Numbered from the stretch's first letter, positions 28,135 through 36,703 are shown. The stretch is 64,000 bases of DNA from Saccharibacillus kuerlensis DSM 22868 (GCF_000378145.1 NZ_KB899292.1:24453-88452), one strand, 5' to 3'. Numbers and translations are program-made. The notes: generated by a model not told the origin, from the letters alone.

Positions 28135-28198
28135 TCACCGAAAAGATGCCGTTCACGCTCCGCTTGGGAGCAGAACGGCACTTTTTCGGTGTTTTTTT
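28135..28198 (+). terminator. Terminator after the aldose epimerase gene
   Basis: An outer stem CACCGAAAA/TTTTCGGTG encloses an inner stem GATGCCGTTC/GAACGGCAC with a GC-rich loop, followed by seven T. About 250 bases between it and the next gene (28199-28447) contain nothing recognisable. Confidence 0.85.
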
Positions 28199-28447
28199 GA
28201 AAAGCTTATTGCCCCAATTCGTAATGATAGAAGCCGAACGCAAGACTTGTCACGATCGAATTCTCTCCAAATCCACGGAAACGCGATTCTTTCTATGAAA
28301 TCTCCGATTCTCCACATTACCCAGAACAAAGTGAACTCCGCCAAAAAAATCGGAGAAGGAAAAACATTGATCATAGGGACGGTGCATACGAATGCAAGCT
28401 GAGCTCATATTTGGCAAATGCAGCATGGGCCAGCATTTTCCCTTGTG

Positions 28448-29554
28448 TCAAAAAACAATTTTGCACGCTACCTCCAACCGCTCTCCTAACAGCATGATCG
28501 CCTTGCGCAGCTTCTCCTTCGGTACTTCCCTATACAGATCTCCGATCGAAATCTCGGTTGTACACGACGTTTCACCGGTTTCTTGCAAATAAGACACCAG
28601 CGCGATTCCGGTATCTGCCTGCACGCTTGCGATTGTCGTCTCGGCCGTCTCTTTCGGCACGTCGATATGCAGGTGGAACATGTTCGAGACCGGTACCTCC
28701 GGCCGCGTACGGATACAGGAACAGCCGTTGTACAGATCCGCCAGCTCTTTGGCTTCCTCGTAATACTGCGCCATTTTCGGCAGTCGAAGGTCCAGGTAGT
28801 ACTCCGAGCTGAGAATATACGGATACAGACTGATCAGATCCCCGCCGTGGCGTCTTTTCCAGATCTTTGCCTGCTCTGCCAGATCGGCGTCTCCCACCAG
28901 CATCGCACCTGCAATACCTCCCACTCCCTTGTAGAATGAAATGTAGACGCTGTCGAACAGCGCACATACTTCCTCCGCCGTTTTGCCGTAATACGGCAAA
29001 ATCTCGAACAGCCTTGCGCCGTCCATATGCAGGGCAATTCCTTTTTCCCGGCAGTAGACCGAGATGGCTTCCAGTTCCGCATAGTCCGGCAGCTCACCGC
29101 CAATCTCGCGTTGGGGCAGCTCAAGCAGCAGACAAGCCGTGTTTTCCGGCATATTTTTCACGTCTTCCAGCGTTATGAGCCGTTCCTTGTTCGCCAGCAG
29201 TACCGGCTCCAGATGGTGCAGCTCGCGCAGGCCGTCCTGTTCGTGGATCTCCAGATGACAGAGAGGATGATAGGCGACCGTTTTGCTGCTGCCGCGATCG
29301 CTCCAGATCCGCAGGGCAATCTGCTGGGCCATTGTGCCGCTCGGGAAAAAGACAGCTGTTTCTTTACCCAGCATATCGGCGAGTTTTCGTTCGAATTTGC
29401 TGATCGTCTCTCCGCGTCCGTACATATCGCTTGGCGTACTGCCATCCACATTTTGCAGCGCATCCAGCAGTACCTGCACATTACGCGGACCGTTGCCCGA
29501 CGTGCGGTACTGTGCCTGCGCGAACGTTTCTGCCAAAGATAACGATTGATTCAT
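28448..29554 (-). CDS. Threonine aldolase family PLP-dependent lyase
   Basis: A 368-residue fold-type I PLP enzyme. Conserved pieces include VFFPSGTMAQQIALRIW, the cofactor Asp in ALHMDGARLFE, and the Schiff-base Lys in VYISFYKGVGG near residue 210. These are hallmarks of the beta-eliminating lyase / low-specificity threonine aldolase family, which splits L-threonine or related beta-hydroxy amino acids into glycine and aldehyde. Length and motifs are intact. It is divergent from nudC. Exact substrate specificity is not determinable. Confidence 0.9.
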   Translation of the reverse strand: MNQSLSLAETFAQAQYRTSGNGPRNVQVLLDALQNVDGSTPSDMYGRGETISKFERKLADMLGKETAVFFPSGTMAQQIALRIWSDRGSSKTVAYHPLCHLEIHEQDGLRELHHLEPVLLANKERLITLEDVKNMPENTACLLLELPQREIGGELPDYAELEAISVYCREKGIALHMDGARLFEILPYYGKTAEEVCALFDSVYISFYKGVGGIAGAMLVGDADLAEQAKIWKRRHGGDLISLYPYILSSEYYLDLRLPKMAQYYEEAKELADLYNGCSCIRTRPEVPVSNMFHLHIDVPKETAETTIASVQADTGIALVSYLQETGETSCTTEISIGDLYREVPKEKLRKAIMLLGERLEVACKIVF

Positions 29555-29715
29555 GCTTCAGAAACCTCCTTTTGCACGGGCTCTATATTTTCTCTGCCCT
29601 CTATCGCATACGATCATTGTACTCTGCTTGCTCCTGCCGGGCTATCCTACCATAATGACAGTAAGGACATAAGGACAATGATCTTCTCCAATCCAACCCG
29701 AAAGGTTCTGTGAGT

Positions 29716-30582
29716 ATGCAAAAACCGAGAGAAAGCATCTATAAACGCTATGTGCCTACCCTGATCGCCGAGTCCACGGACAGCCCCGCTTATTGGTTCG
29801 TTTTTCTCACCGGCACTGCCAATCTGCTGTTAAATAGACAGGATGGATTGGCAGCCATACCTTCCGCCGCAAAAGCGGAACAGCTCGGCTTCGTTCCTGT
29901 CCGTTCCCTGTATATCGGCAGTCTGGAAGGATCGCCCTGCTATGCCGTCGAAGCGCCTGAAGGCACGCAGCCGACCGTAGGGACAGACTTCCACTCGCTG
30001 CGGACGCTATACGAACGCATGGACGAAGATCTGTTCCATCTTGCCGGTCGAGCGCTGCAAATGCTGAACTGGGACGCGACGCACCGATTCTGCGGGCGCT
30101 GCGGCACTGCACTTGCGGACGCCAGGTATGAACACGCTAAAATCTGCCCGAGCTGCGGGTTAAGCCACTATCCGCGCATCTCCCCGGCTGTCATTACCGC
30201 CATTCTGAAGGATGGGAAGATTCTGCTGGCGCACTCAGCCCGTTTTCCGAACAAAATGTATGGTCTGATTGCGGGGTTCACTGAAGCCGGCGAAACACTT
30301 GAGGACTGCGTACGACGCGAAACCATGGAAGAAGTGGGCATCTCGCTGAAAAACATCCGCTACTTCGGAAGCCAGCAGTGGCCTTTTCCCAATTCACTGA
30401 TGATCGGGTTCATTGCGGAATACGAGAGCGGCGAGATTACGGTCGACGGTGAAGAGATTGCGGAAGCCTCCTGGTTCGGTCCGGACGAACTGCCAAATAT
30501 TCCGCCGAAAGTCAGCATTGCACGCAAAATGATCGACTGGTATGCGGAAGAATACGGTACACCGTCACAAGGGACTCCCTGA
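29716..30582 (+). CDS. nudC: NAD+ diphosphatase / NAD-decapping Nudix hydrolase NudC
   Basis: A 288-residue protein. A zinc ribbon (CGRCGTALADA, then CPSCG) lies near residues 119-140. It is followed by the Nudix box GFTEAGETLEDCVRRETMEE, matching GX5EX7REUXEEXGU, and the NudC signature SQQWPFPNSLM. NudC cleaves NAD(H) to NMN(H) and AMP and removes NAD caps from RNA. The ATG at 29716 is favoured; a GTG two codons earlier is an alternative, as AAGG is 5-11 bases upstream of either. It stands alone, with no clear terminator downstream. Confidence 0.94.
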   Translation: MQKPRESIYKRYVPTLIAESTDSPAYWFVFLTGTANLLLNRQDGLAAIPSAAKAEQLGFVPVRSLYIGSLEGSPCYAVEAPEGTQPTVGTDFHSLRTLYERMDEDLFHLAGRALQMLNWDATHRFCGRCGTALADARYEHAKICPSCGLSHYPRISPAVITAILKDGKILLAHSARFPNKMYGLIAGFTEAGETLEDCVRRETMEEVGISLKNIRYFGSQQWPFPNSLMIGFIAEYESGEITVDGEEIAEASWFGPDELPNIPPKVSIARKMIDWYAEEYGTPSQGTP

Positions 30583-30683
30583 ATATTCGGCTTGCAAAAC
30601 GCACTTTTTCATCCTCTTTAAGTTCCCTTTTTAAAGCGCCATTAAGGCATCATTGAAAGCGCCGTAAGAGCCTCCCAAAAAAA

Positions 30684-30760
30684 GAATCGGCGGCTAAGCT
30701 GTTCCGCTTCGCCGATTCGGGGTACATATACGCAGGGACCTCGCGTGCGTCAAAGCACGC
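30684..30760 (+). other. Paired hairpins in the leader of the CDF gene
   Basis: Hairpin 1 is a perfect 9-bp stem GAATCGGCG/CGCCGATTC (30684-30692, 30710-30718) behind an A7 tract. Hairpin 2 is GCGTGC/GCACGC (30743-30748, 30755-30760). They lie 58-134 bases before the CDF start. There is no plus-strand T-run, so this is not a terminator for nudC. It might be a structured 5' leader. It does not match a riboswitch class I can name. Confidence 0.3.
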
Positions 30761-30817
30761 TTACATAGCGAAAATCGTTCCCATTTTTATTTCCCAAATG
30801 TAAAGGAGGAGTCGCTT

Positions 30818-31849
30818 GTGGCTGATACGATCCCGCCAAAAGTCAATCAAGAAGTCCATCAAAAGGAAACACTCGGTTCAATGATCAAAAAAGGCAATAC
30901 CTCCTCCGCCGTCGCCATGGCCGGCAATGCTGTGCTCGCAGCCGCCAAAGGAGCAGCCGCCTTTTTCACCGGCAGCGGCGCTATGTTCGCCTCGGCTATG
31001 CACTCCCTTGCGGACGCTGTAAATCAGGGATTCGTCTTCGTCGGCAGCGTGCTGTCCGAACGGCGCCCAACCCGCAAGTTCCCGACCGGGTTCGGACGTG
31101 TAATCAATATCTTCTGTATGATTGCAGTTATCGTCGTGACTATTATGGCGTACGAGACGATCCACGAAGGGATTCACCTGCTGCGGCATCCCGGTGAAGC
31201 CTCCAGCGGCTTCTGGATTAACGTAGGCGTACTGATTTTAAACATTGTGATCGACGGCGCCATTCTATTCAAAGCTTCGAAGGAAATTTTGAAGGAAGCG
31301 CGTGCGCCGATGGTATCAGGAACTGCTCTGCTGCCGGCCGCATTCAAAAATGTGGGACGCGCTGCCCCGCCGACACGCCTTGTCTTCTATGAAGATATCG
31401 TTGCCGTTATCGGTGCATTTCTCGCTCTGGTGGCGGTCGTGGTCGTCGCCTTCACCGATTTTTCCCTGGTCGACGGTCTGGTAACAACCTTGATCGGTCT
31501 GCTGATGATCTTCGTCGCATTCCGGGTCGGCTACGACAACATGATCGGTCTGATCGGTGTATCCGCTCCGCAGGATGTCGAGGATAAAGTGTCTGCGGCC
31601 GTACTCGCCGATGCGGACGTCGTCGATATTCGCGAAATGCGCATTATCCAGGAAGGCCGTTACTATCATGTCGATACCGTTGTAGAGCTGCGCGTAGGCT
31701 TAACGCTCAGCGAAGCTGACGATATTATGGAACGAATCGAAAATCATCTCGTCACCGTTCCCGACATTGCCGATGCCGCCGTCGCTATTGTAGAAGACGA
31801 TGGGAAAGTCAGCTGGCATCGGAGAGAAGCGGAGATTCAGCGGAATTAG
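30818..31849 (+). CDS. Cation diffusion facilitator (CDF) family metal exporter
   Basis: A 343-residue membrane protein with six helices and a C-terminal cytoplasmic ferredoxin-like domain. The metal site in helix 2 is visible in ASAMHSLADAVNQG (HxxxD). Its helix 5 counterpart, in FTDFSLVDGLVTTLIG, offers aspartates. CDF proteins export Zn2+, Mn2+, Co2+ or Fe2+ against protons. The long loop after helix 4 (about residues 155-200) is characteristic of one bacterial subgroup. The GTG at 30818 is used because AAGGAGGA lies seven bases before. Metal unknown. Confidence 0.9.
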   Translation: MADTIPPKVNQEVHQKETLGSMIKKGNTSSAVAMAGNAVLAAAKGAAAFFTGSGAMFASAMHSLADAVNQGFVFVGSVLSERRPTRKFPTGFGRVINIFCMIAVIVVTIMAYETIHEGIHLLRHPGEASSGFWINVGVLILNIVIDGAILFKASKEILKEARAPMVSGTALLPAAFKNVGRAAPPTRLVFYEDIVAVIGAFLALVAVVVVAFTDFSLVDGLVTTLIGLLMIFVAFRVGYDNMIGLIGVSAPQDVEDKVSAAVLADADVVDIREMRIIQEGRYYHVDTVVELRVGLTLSEADDIMERIENHLVTVPDIADAAVAIVEDDGKVSWHRREAEIQRN

Positions 31850-31881
31850 AGCGTTATAGTTATAACGTGTATGGACTGGGT

Positions 31882-32060
31882 GTTTGGAGAATTCAGAGCG
31901 TTTGGAGAATTCAGAGCGTTTGAAGCACCCAGAGTGCTTAGAGTATCCAGAGCGAGCGTTTGGGACGCCTGGAACGTTAGAGCATCCAGGACGTTTAGAG
32001 CATCCAGGACGTTTAGAGCGTTTAGGGAGTCCGGAACGTCTGGAATACTTTGAGCATTCA
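31882..32060. repeat. Degenerate 18-bp tandem array
   Basis: Two perfect units GTTTGGAGAATTCAGAGC at 31882-31899 and 31900-31917 are followed by about seven drifting copies, for example GTTTAGAGCATCCAGGAC near 31992-32009. Some units are lengthened by four or nine bases. As 18 is a multiple of three, several frames on both strands stay open and give hexapeptide repeats. No ribosome site supports translation. It lies just past the CDF stop. Confidence 0.8.
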
Positions 32061-32142
32061 GACTCTTCAAAGTGTTTTGACTGTTTTGAACCCTTGAACA
32101 TCAGGACGAAAAAAGAACGAATTATCTTTAAAGTCTAGCAGC

Positions 32143-32183
32143 AAAAAAGGCAGGTTCTCCGCATTGGAGAACCTGCCTTTTTC
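32143..32183 (+). terminator. Intrinsic terminator
   Basis: Stem AAAAAAGGCAGGTTCTCC/GGAGAACCTGCCTTTTT with a five-base loop and A/T tails on both sides, so it is bidirectional. It lies 290 bases past the CDF stop, beyond the 18-bp array, implying that the array is transcribed with the CDF gene. Confidence 0.85.
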
Positions 32184-32235
32184 GTTAATAATATATTGCA
32201 CGCTGCAAGAGAAACGGTGTTCTGCTTTAACGAAG

Positions 32236-32299
32236 ACACACGCACACGCACACGCACACGCACACGCACACGCACACGCACACGCACACGCACACGCAC
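32236..32299. repeat. Hexanucleotide microsatellite (GCACAC)n, about 10 copies
   Basis: Near-perfect GCACAC repeats run from 32242 to 32299, preceded by ACACAC. A minus-strand frame through it would give alternating Cys-Ala, which is not a credible protein. It is intergenic between the CDF terminator and the 26-bp repeat cluster. Confidence 0.95.
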
Positions 32300-32316
32300 C
32301 AATGATGATAAAGAGA

Positions 32317-32503
32317 AAATAAATGCGTATATACACTTATTTCATGTCATTTACAGATTTTTCGAAAAATAAGTGCTCAAATACAACTAATTGCCGCATT
32401 TTGACCGCCTATGACCCTTTCTCTGCAAAATAGTTGTATATCTGCACTTATTACGATTCAAAACAGCCAAAATCGAAAAATAATTGCATTCACGCACTTA
32501 TTT
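32317..32503. repeat. Cluster of four 26-bp near-palindromic AT-rich repeats (copies E-H)
   Basis: Copies lie at 32317-32342, 32367-32392, 32428-32453 and 32478-32503. The last two read in the opposite orientation. They share the core AAATAAGTGC and CAACTATTT-type ends with the cluster at 17555-17741. Spacing between copies is 50-61 bases, as in the first cluster. A TTTTCGAAAAA motif is attached to one copy in each cluster. No gene lies within. Confidence 0.8.
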
Positions 32504-32575
32504 TAGCCAAAAAGTCAAACATCGACTGAGCGCCGTCTATTATCGATGAATCGACCTTGAAATCCACGTTATATA

Positions 32576-32641
32576 CCATTTCTTATAGCGATTAATACGA
32601 TTTCTTATAGCCATCACTACGATTTTCTATAGCGATTGCTA
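32576..32641. repeat. 22-bp tandem repeat, three units
   Basis: Three consecutive 22-bp units (32576-32597, 32598-32619, 32620-32641) share the core CGATTTCTTATAGCGAT with a few substitutions. It is located 55 bases past the ribD stop on the ribD downstream side. No function recognised. Confidence 0.75.
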
Positions 32642-32695
32642 CCTGGCTTCATATGCAGCTTCGTATACGGCCAATGAACAGCTCCATATACAGCT

Positions 32696-33793
32696 TTATC
32701 CCTTACGGAAATAAGCCTCGAATTTCAAATCCGGTCCCAGCTGTTCGACACGAAGGTCGTCCAACTCGAACGCTTCGTCCATATTGCCGACGCCCAGTCC
32801 TTCAAGGAATGTTGGCGCATCCTTGCCGCCGACCAGCTTCGGAGCCATGTACAGCAGCAGTTTGTCCGCGAGTCCCTGTTCGACAAACGAAGCGTTCACT
32901 TGGCCGCCGCCTTCGACGAGCAGCGAAGAGATTTCGCTTGAGCCGAGCGTATCCAGCACCTGCTCCAGGTTCACCCGTTCGCCATCCGTCTCGATCACGC
33001 GTACGCCCGCGGCTTCCAGCCGCTCGCGCTTGGCAGGATCCGCATTCGAGCCCGTGAAAATCCAGGTCGGCGCCTCTCCGTCCGTAATGACTCGGGCGTC
33101 TTCCGGAATGCGCAGCGTGCTGTCCAGCACGACACGCAGCGGATTGCGGCCGTTTGGCAGCCGCGTTGTCAGCTGCGAATCGTCATGCAGAATCGTCTGT
33201 ACGCCGACCAGAATCGCACCGCTCTCGTGGCGCAGCCGATGCACGTCTTCGCGAGCTTCCGCGGACGTAATCCAGCGGCTGCTGGAAGTACGCGTCGCAA
33301 TCTTGCCGTCCAGTGTTGTTGCGGATTTCACCGTAACGAACGGCCGCTTGCTGACAATGTAACGATTGAACACTTCGTTCAGACGCTCGGATTCTTCACG
33401 CAGCACGCCTTCAATTACTTCGATGCCGGCGTCGCGCAGAATCTTGACACCCCTGCCGGCTACAAGCGGATTCGGGTCCGGCGCCGCGATCACAACGCGG
33501 GATAACCCGGCGCGTACAACCGCTTCGGCGCAGGGACCGGTTCGACCATGATGGGAGCACGGCTCCAACGTAACATAGATTGTTCCGCCTTTGGCATGAT
33601 CTCCGGCCATGCGCAGCGCATGAATCTCGGCATGCGGTTCGCCCGGCTTGAGATGCGCTCCAATTCCGACAATCCGGCCTTCGTTCACGATGACCGAGCC
33701 GACCATCGGATTTGGTGCCGTCTGGCCTTTTGCGGAGCGGGCATTTTCAAGTGCCAACCGCATGTATGTTTCGTGAATGGACATTTCGCTCAT
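32696..33793 (-). CDS. ribD: Bifunctional riboflavin deaminase/reductase RibD (RibG)
   Basis: A 365-residue bifunctional enzyme for steps two and three of riboflavin synthesis from GTP. The N-terminal cytidine-deaminase-like domain has the zinc motif PHAEIHAL and TLEPCSHHGRTGPCAEAV. The C-terminal RibD_C reductase has KSATTLDGKIATRTSSSRWI and LVEGGGQVNASF. It starts six bases after the ribA stop and forms a ribA-ribD operon on the minus strand. The rest of the pathway (ribE, ribH) is not in the window. Confidence 0.96.
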   Translation of the reverse strand: MSEMSIHETYMRLALENARSAKGQTAPNPMVGSVIVNEGRIVGIGAHLKPGEPHAEIHALRMAGDHAKGGTIYVTLEPCSHHGRTGPCAEAVVRAGLSRVVIAAPDPNPLVAGRGVKILRDAGIEVIEGVLREESERLNEVFNRYIVSKRPFVTVKSATTLDGKIATRTSSSRWITSAEAREDVHRLRHESGAILVGVQTILHDDSQLTTRLPNGRNPLRVVLDSTLRIPEDARVITDGEAPTWIFTGSNADPAKRERLEAAGVRVIETDGERVNLEQVLDTLGSSEISSLLVEGGGQVNASFVEQGLADKLLLYMAPKLVGGKDAPTFLEGLGVGNMDEAFELDDLRVEQLGPDLKFEAYFRKG

Positions 33794-33799
33794 ATTGGC

Positions 33800-34588
33800 T
33801 TAAGCTCCTCCTTCGACGGCCGGCAGCGTCGGCACGGACGACAGCGGAACTGGAGAAGCAAAATGACCGGAGCGGTTCACTTTAGTGCTTAGATATTTCT
33901 CATTAAATTCGGAAACGTCGCCCCACAGCGGCGTGCGTCCAGACACGTTCATGCCGGAAGCTTTCAGCGCTTCCAACTTGCGCGGATTGTTTGTGATCAG
34001 CGTAACCGGCAGCTGCCGCAGGAATTTCAGCACGCCGATCGCGCCGTCGTAATCGCGGGTATCGTCTTCGAAGCCGAGCGCCAGATTCGCTTCGACCGTG
34101 TCCATGCCCTGCTCCTGCAGGATGTAAGCCATCGCTTTGCTGAACAGGCCAATGCCCCGTCCTTCATGGTTCGCCAGATAGAAGAGCGCCCCAGAGCCGT
34201 TTTCCACGATCATTTTCATGGACTGGTGCAGTTGGTATCCGCAGTCGCATCTCTTGCTGCCGAAAATATCGCCGGTATGGCAAATACTGTGCATCCGGAT
34301 CAGCGCTTCGTTCGAGTGCTCAAAGTCGCCGTATACAAGCACGCTGGACTGCTGGCCTTCTGCCAAGTTCATTGTCGGCAGACTGCGGATTAACGCTTCG
34401 GCCGACATGTCCCGGCCGCCTTCCGGTTCTTTGATCCAGCTGTACCAGCGGAACGTAACCGTTTCTCCATCCAGATTGACCGGAAGAGTAATCGGACCGA
34501 CGAGTATGTAGCCGTCCTTCGGATTCAATGGGGAAGATACATTATGAATGCGATCTTTCAATATAAAAGCTGCGCTATTATTCAACAT
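33800..34588 (-). CDS. ribA: GTP cyclohydrolase II RibA
   Basis: A 262-residue stand-alone GTP cyclohydrolase II, the first step of riboflavin synthesis. The signature RMHSICHTGDIFGSKRCDCG supplies three zinc Cys ligands, and YLANHEGRGIGL is the catalytic loop. It lacks the DHBP synthase domain found in fused Bacillus RibA. An N-terminal extension of about 60 residues precedes the usual core. No FMN riboswitch could be recognised in the 128 bases upstream. Confidence 0.93.
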   Translation of the reverse strand: MLNNSAAFILKDRIHNVSSPLNPKDGYILVGPITLPVNLDGETVTFRWYSWIKEPEGGRDMSAEALIRSLPTMNLAEGQQSSVLVYGDFEHSNEALIRMHSICHTGDIFGSKRCDCGYQLHQSMKMIVENGSGALFYLANHEGRGIGLFSKAMAYILQEQGMDTVEANLALGFEDDTRDYDGAIGVLKFLRQLPVTLITNNPRKLEALKASGMNVSGRTPLWGDVSEFNEKYLSTKVNRSGHFASPVPLSSVPTLPAVEGGA

Positions 34589-34716
34589 GGTGGCACATCC
34601 TTATGCTTAATTTAGTTAAGTCCGATATTATGGCCGTGTACGCCTCTGCGTTTATTCGCAGTCCGGATCGTTTTGGATCATCATACGTCAGTTTTCTATT
34701 TTCAGGCTGCAACATT

Positions 34717-35871
34717 TTATCGGCTCGTTCTATTTATTGTATCGTTTGTCTGTATATTATCGTCCTGTAAACTGTTAAAATTTTGGGCATACTTCAGTTC
34801 CATATCCAACTGTTCCCGCTGTCTGCGCTCTACGTCGCTCCGCCTACGCTGTTCGAGACGATCGATTGGAAGGCAGATGTCCTGCCGCTTTTCCAGACAG
34901 TTCAACAGCTCCTCGTGCAGCACATCCGCATCGCACAGCGCTTCGTTCAGACCAAAAGCGCCTGTCGGCGTCATCGTATGCGCCGCATCGCCGATCAGTA
35001 CAAGCCCCGGCTGCGCCCATCTCTCCGAGCGGCTGCTGAAAATATCCAACAGCACGAAGTCCTGCCAAGACGTAATATGCTGCCGCACACTCGATTCAAG
35101 CTTCGGAAATGCGGCAATCAATGTATCGGTCAGCTCCTCAAACGGCCGCTTGCGCAGTGCTTTGTACGAATCTTCCTCGATATTCCAACCTACTTGTACG
35201 TATCCGCGCGCTTGCGTGAACAGATGCAGCTGCTGTCCGTTCTGAATGGTGGAGCACATAATTGGCTCCCAGCCATCCGGAGCCGGAATCCTTGCCCACA
35301 ACAAGTCATAACCGTGACCTTCCGTATTTACCAGAATACCGGCATGTTTGCGTACTGCCGAATACCGCCCGTCGGCACCTACAACGACCCGGCTGCGAAT
35401 TTCTTCATCCGTGCCGTCCGCTCCGCGGATCTTGACGCCAATATAACGACCATCCCCATCCTGAAGCAGTCCTCGCACCGTCGTGCCGGATTTATATGTG
35501 AAGTTCGGATATTTCTCGGCTTCGGTCAGCAGGGCCTGCAGCAGATCGGCCTGCGGAATATGAATGCCGACGTTTCCGTCTTCCCTATCCGGCAGGATCG
35601 TCTTGACGACCCGCTGATTCTCCCAATATTCGAGTCGGATCAGCGGAAGGACCGCCTCCCGATCAACCAAGTTCAGCAGTTCATGCTTCCGCAGTACATG
35701 CTCTCCGTCTCCGTTCAGAATCTCTCCTCGGAACGACGGTCCGGGTACCGGCTGCTTCTCGATCAGTACGACGTCCGCACCTTGGCGGGCGAGCAGACAG
35801 GCCAGCAGGGTACCGGCCGGACCGCCGCCCGCGATACAAATATCCGTATGTCGCTCCGTATGTGGATCCAT
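34717..35871 (-). CDS. FAD-dependent monooxygenase (PHBH-type)
   Basis: A 384-residue class A flavoprotein monooxygenase. It has the N-terminal dinucleotide fold CIAGGGPAGTLLACLLARQG, the DG motif VVGADGRYSAVRK and the GD motif GLVLIGDAAHTMTPTGAFGLNEAL (shown by its parts). These enzymes hydroxylate aromatic compounds or act on antibiotics using NAD(P)H. An HxlR regulator is divergently encoded 484 bases away, so redox- or substrate-responsive control is likely. The intervening DNA holds a 41-bp repeat array. Substrate unknown. Confidence 0.9.
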   Translation of the reverse strand: MDPHTERHTDICIAGGGPAGTLLACLLARQGADVVLIEKQPVPGPSFRGEILNGDGEHVLRKHELLNLVDREAVLPLIRLEYWENQRVVKTILPDREDGNVGIHIPQADLLQALLTEAEKYPNFTYKSGTTVRGLLQDGDGRYIGVKIRGADGTDEEIRSRVVVGADGRYSAVRKHAGILVNTEGHGYDLLWARIPAPDGWEPIMCSTIQNGQQLHLFTQARGYVQVGWNIEEDSYKALRKRPFEELTDTLIAAFPKLESSVRQHITSWQDFVLLDIFSSRSERWAQPGLVLIGDAAHTMTPTGAFGLNEALCDADVLHEELLNCLEKRQDICLPIDRLEQRRRSDVERRQREQLDMELKYAQNFNSLQDDNIQTNDTINRTSR

Positions 35872-35942
35872 CTGTTTGTCCTCCGATTTTGGGTGGGTGA
35901 GGCGGTTTGAATGCGGGCTCTAGTTGCATGGGCAAACCTTTT

Positions 35943-36108
35943 GGGCGGTTCGAACGAACTCTTCATTCGTATAAGCAAACCTTGAAGCTTCGAACGAACG
36001 CTTCGCTTTCGTAATCGAATCTTTTTGACGTTTCGAATGCGCGCTTCGCTCACATAGTCGAACCTTTGACGTTTCGAACAAGCGCTTCGCTCTTGTAGTC
36101 GAAACGTC
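35943..36108. repeat. About 41-bp tandem array, four units, each able to form a hairpin
   Basis: TTCGAA marks each unit at 35949, 35989, 36032 and 36073, giving periods of 40, 43 and 41 bases. Units contain a core CGCTTCGCT flanked by complementary bases, such as ACAAG and CTTGT in the last copy, and end in GTCGAA or ATCGAA. The array lies between the divergent FAD monooxygenase and HxlR genes, about 70 bases above the monooxygenase start. Confidence 0.75.
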
Positions 36109-36355
36109 TAACTCACAAAATTACTTTATGTAACCGAGTATATTTAATATGCATTCTTTAGTCAAGTTTTATTAATTACAAATAGTAATCTTGTTTAATT
36201 AAATCACTGATAGTATACTGAAGAAGATTATTATACACGATAGCTTCTTTTTACGCCTGAATAAACGGGCTTATTTGATACAGAAGAGTACGGTAAGAGC
36301 TGCAAGCAAGATCATCGACAATCTTCAAAAAAACACAAAACGGAGAGTGATTCCT

Positions 36356-36691
36356 TTGGCCGCAGAGCTTAACCAACTGTGCCCCAGATTTGAAAAAGCG
36401 ATCGAACTGCTCAGCAAACGCTGGACGACCTTGATCGTCTACCGGCTGCTCGATGGGCCTCGGCGCTTTATGGATATCGAAGGTTCGCTATCCAACCTAA
36501 GCGGCAAAGTGTTATCGGAGCGGCTCAAAGAATTGGAAGAAGCGGGCATCGTACTGCGAACCGTTTATCCGGAGAAACCTGTTCGAATCGAATATTCGCT
36601 TACGGATATGGGACGTGGCCTCGCTCCCTTAATGGACGATATTCAAGGTTGGGCGACACGTTGGATCAAGATTGAGCAGGAACAGTCGTAA
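36356..36691 (+). CDS. HxlR family transcriptional regulator
   Basis: A 111-residue winged-helix protein. The N-terminal CPRFEKAIELLSKRWTTLIV and the later LSERLKELEEAGIVLRTVYP are standard HxlR motifs. The TTG at 36356 is preferred: GGAGAG lies nine bases before and it gives the typical length, while frames opening at 36275 lack a ribosome site. HxlR proteins sense aldehydes, quinones or disulfide stress. The divergent FAD monooxygenase is the probable target. Confidence 0.88.
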   Translation: MAAELNQLCPRFEKAIELLSKRWTTLIVYRLLDGPRRFMDIEGSLSNLSGKVLSERLKELEEAGIVLRTVYPEKPVRIEYSLTDMGRGLAPLMDDIQGWATRWIKIEQEQS

Positions 36692-36703
36692 ATGTAAAAA
36701 ACA

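Noticed and set aside
31846..32138. Hexapeptide-repeat frames on both strands
   Set aside because: They come from the 18-bp array, whose period keeps all frames open; no start site with a ribosome-binding sequence was found.
32067..32336. Minus-strand frame with alternating Cys-Ala
   Set aside because: It is the GCACAC microsatellite read as codons, crosses a terminator and has no ribosome site.
31882..32641. Possible CRISPR array
   Set aside because: The repeats are contiguous or degenerate, with no unique spacers of constant length and no cas genes nearby.
34589..34716. FMN riboswitch before ribA
   Set aside because: The conserved FMN aptamer segments could not be found upstream of ribA-ribD.
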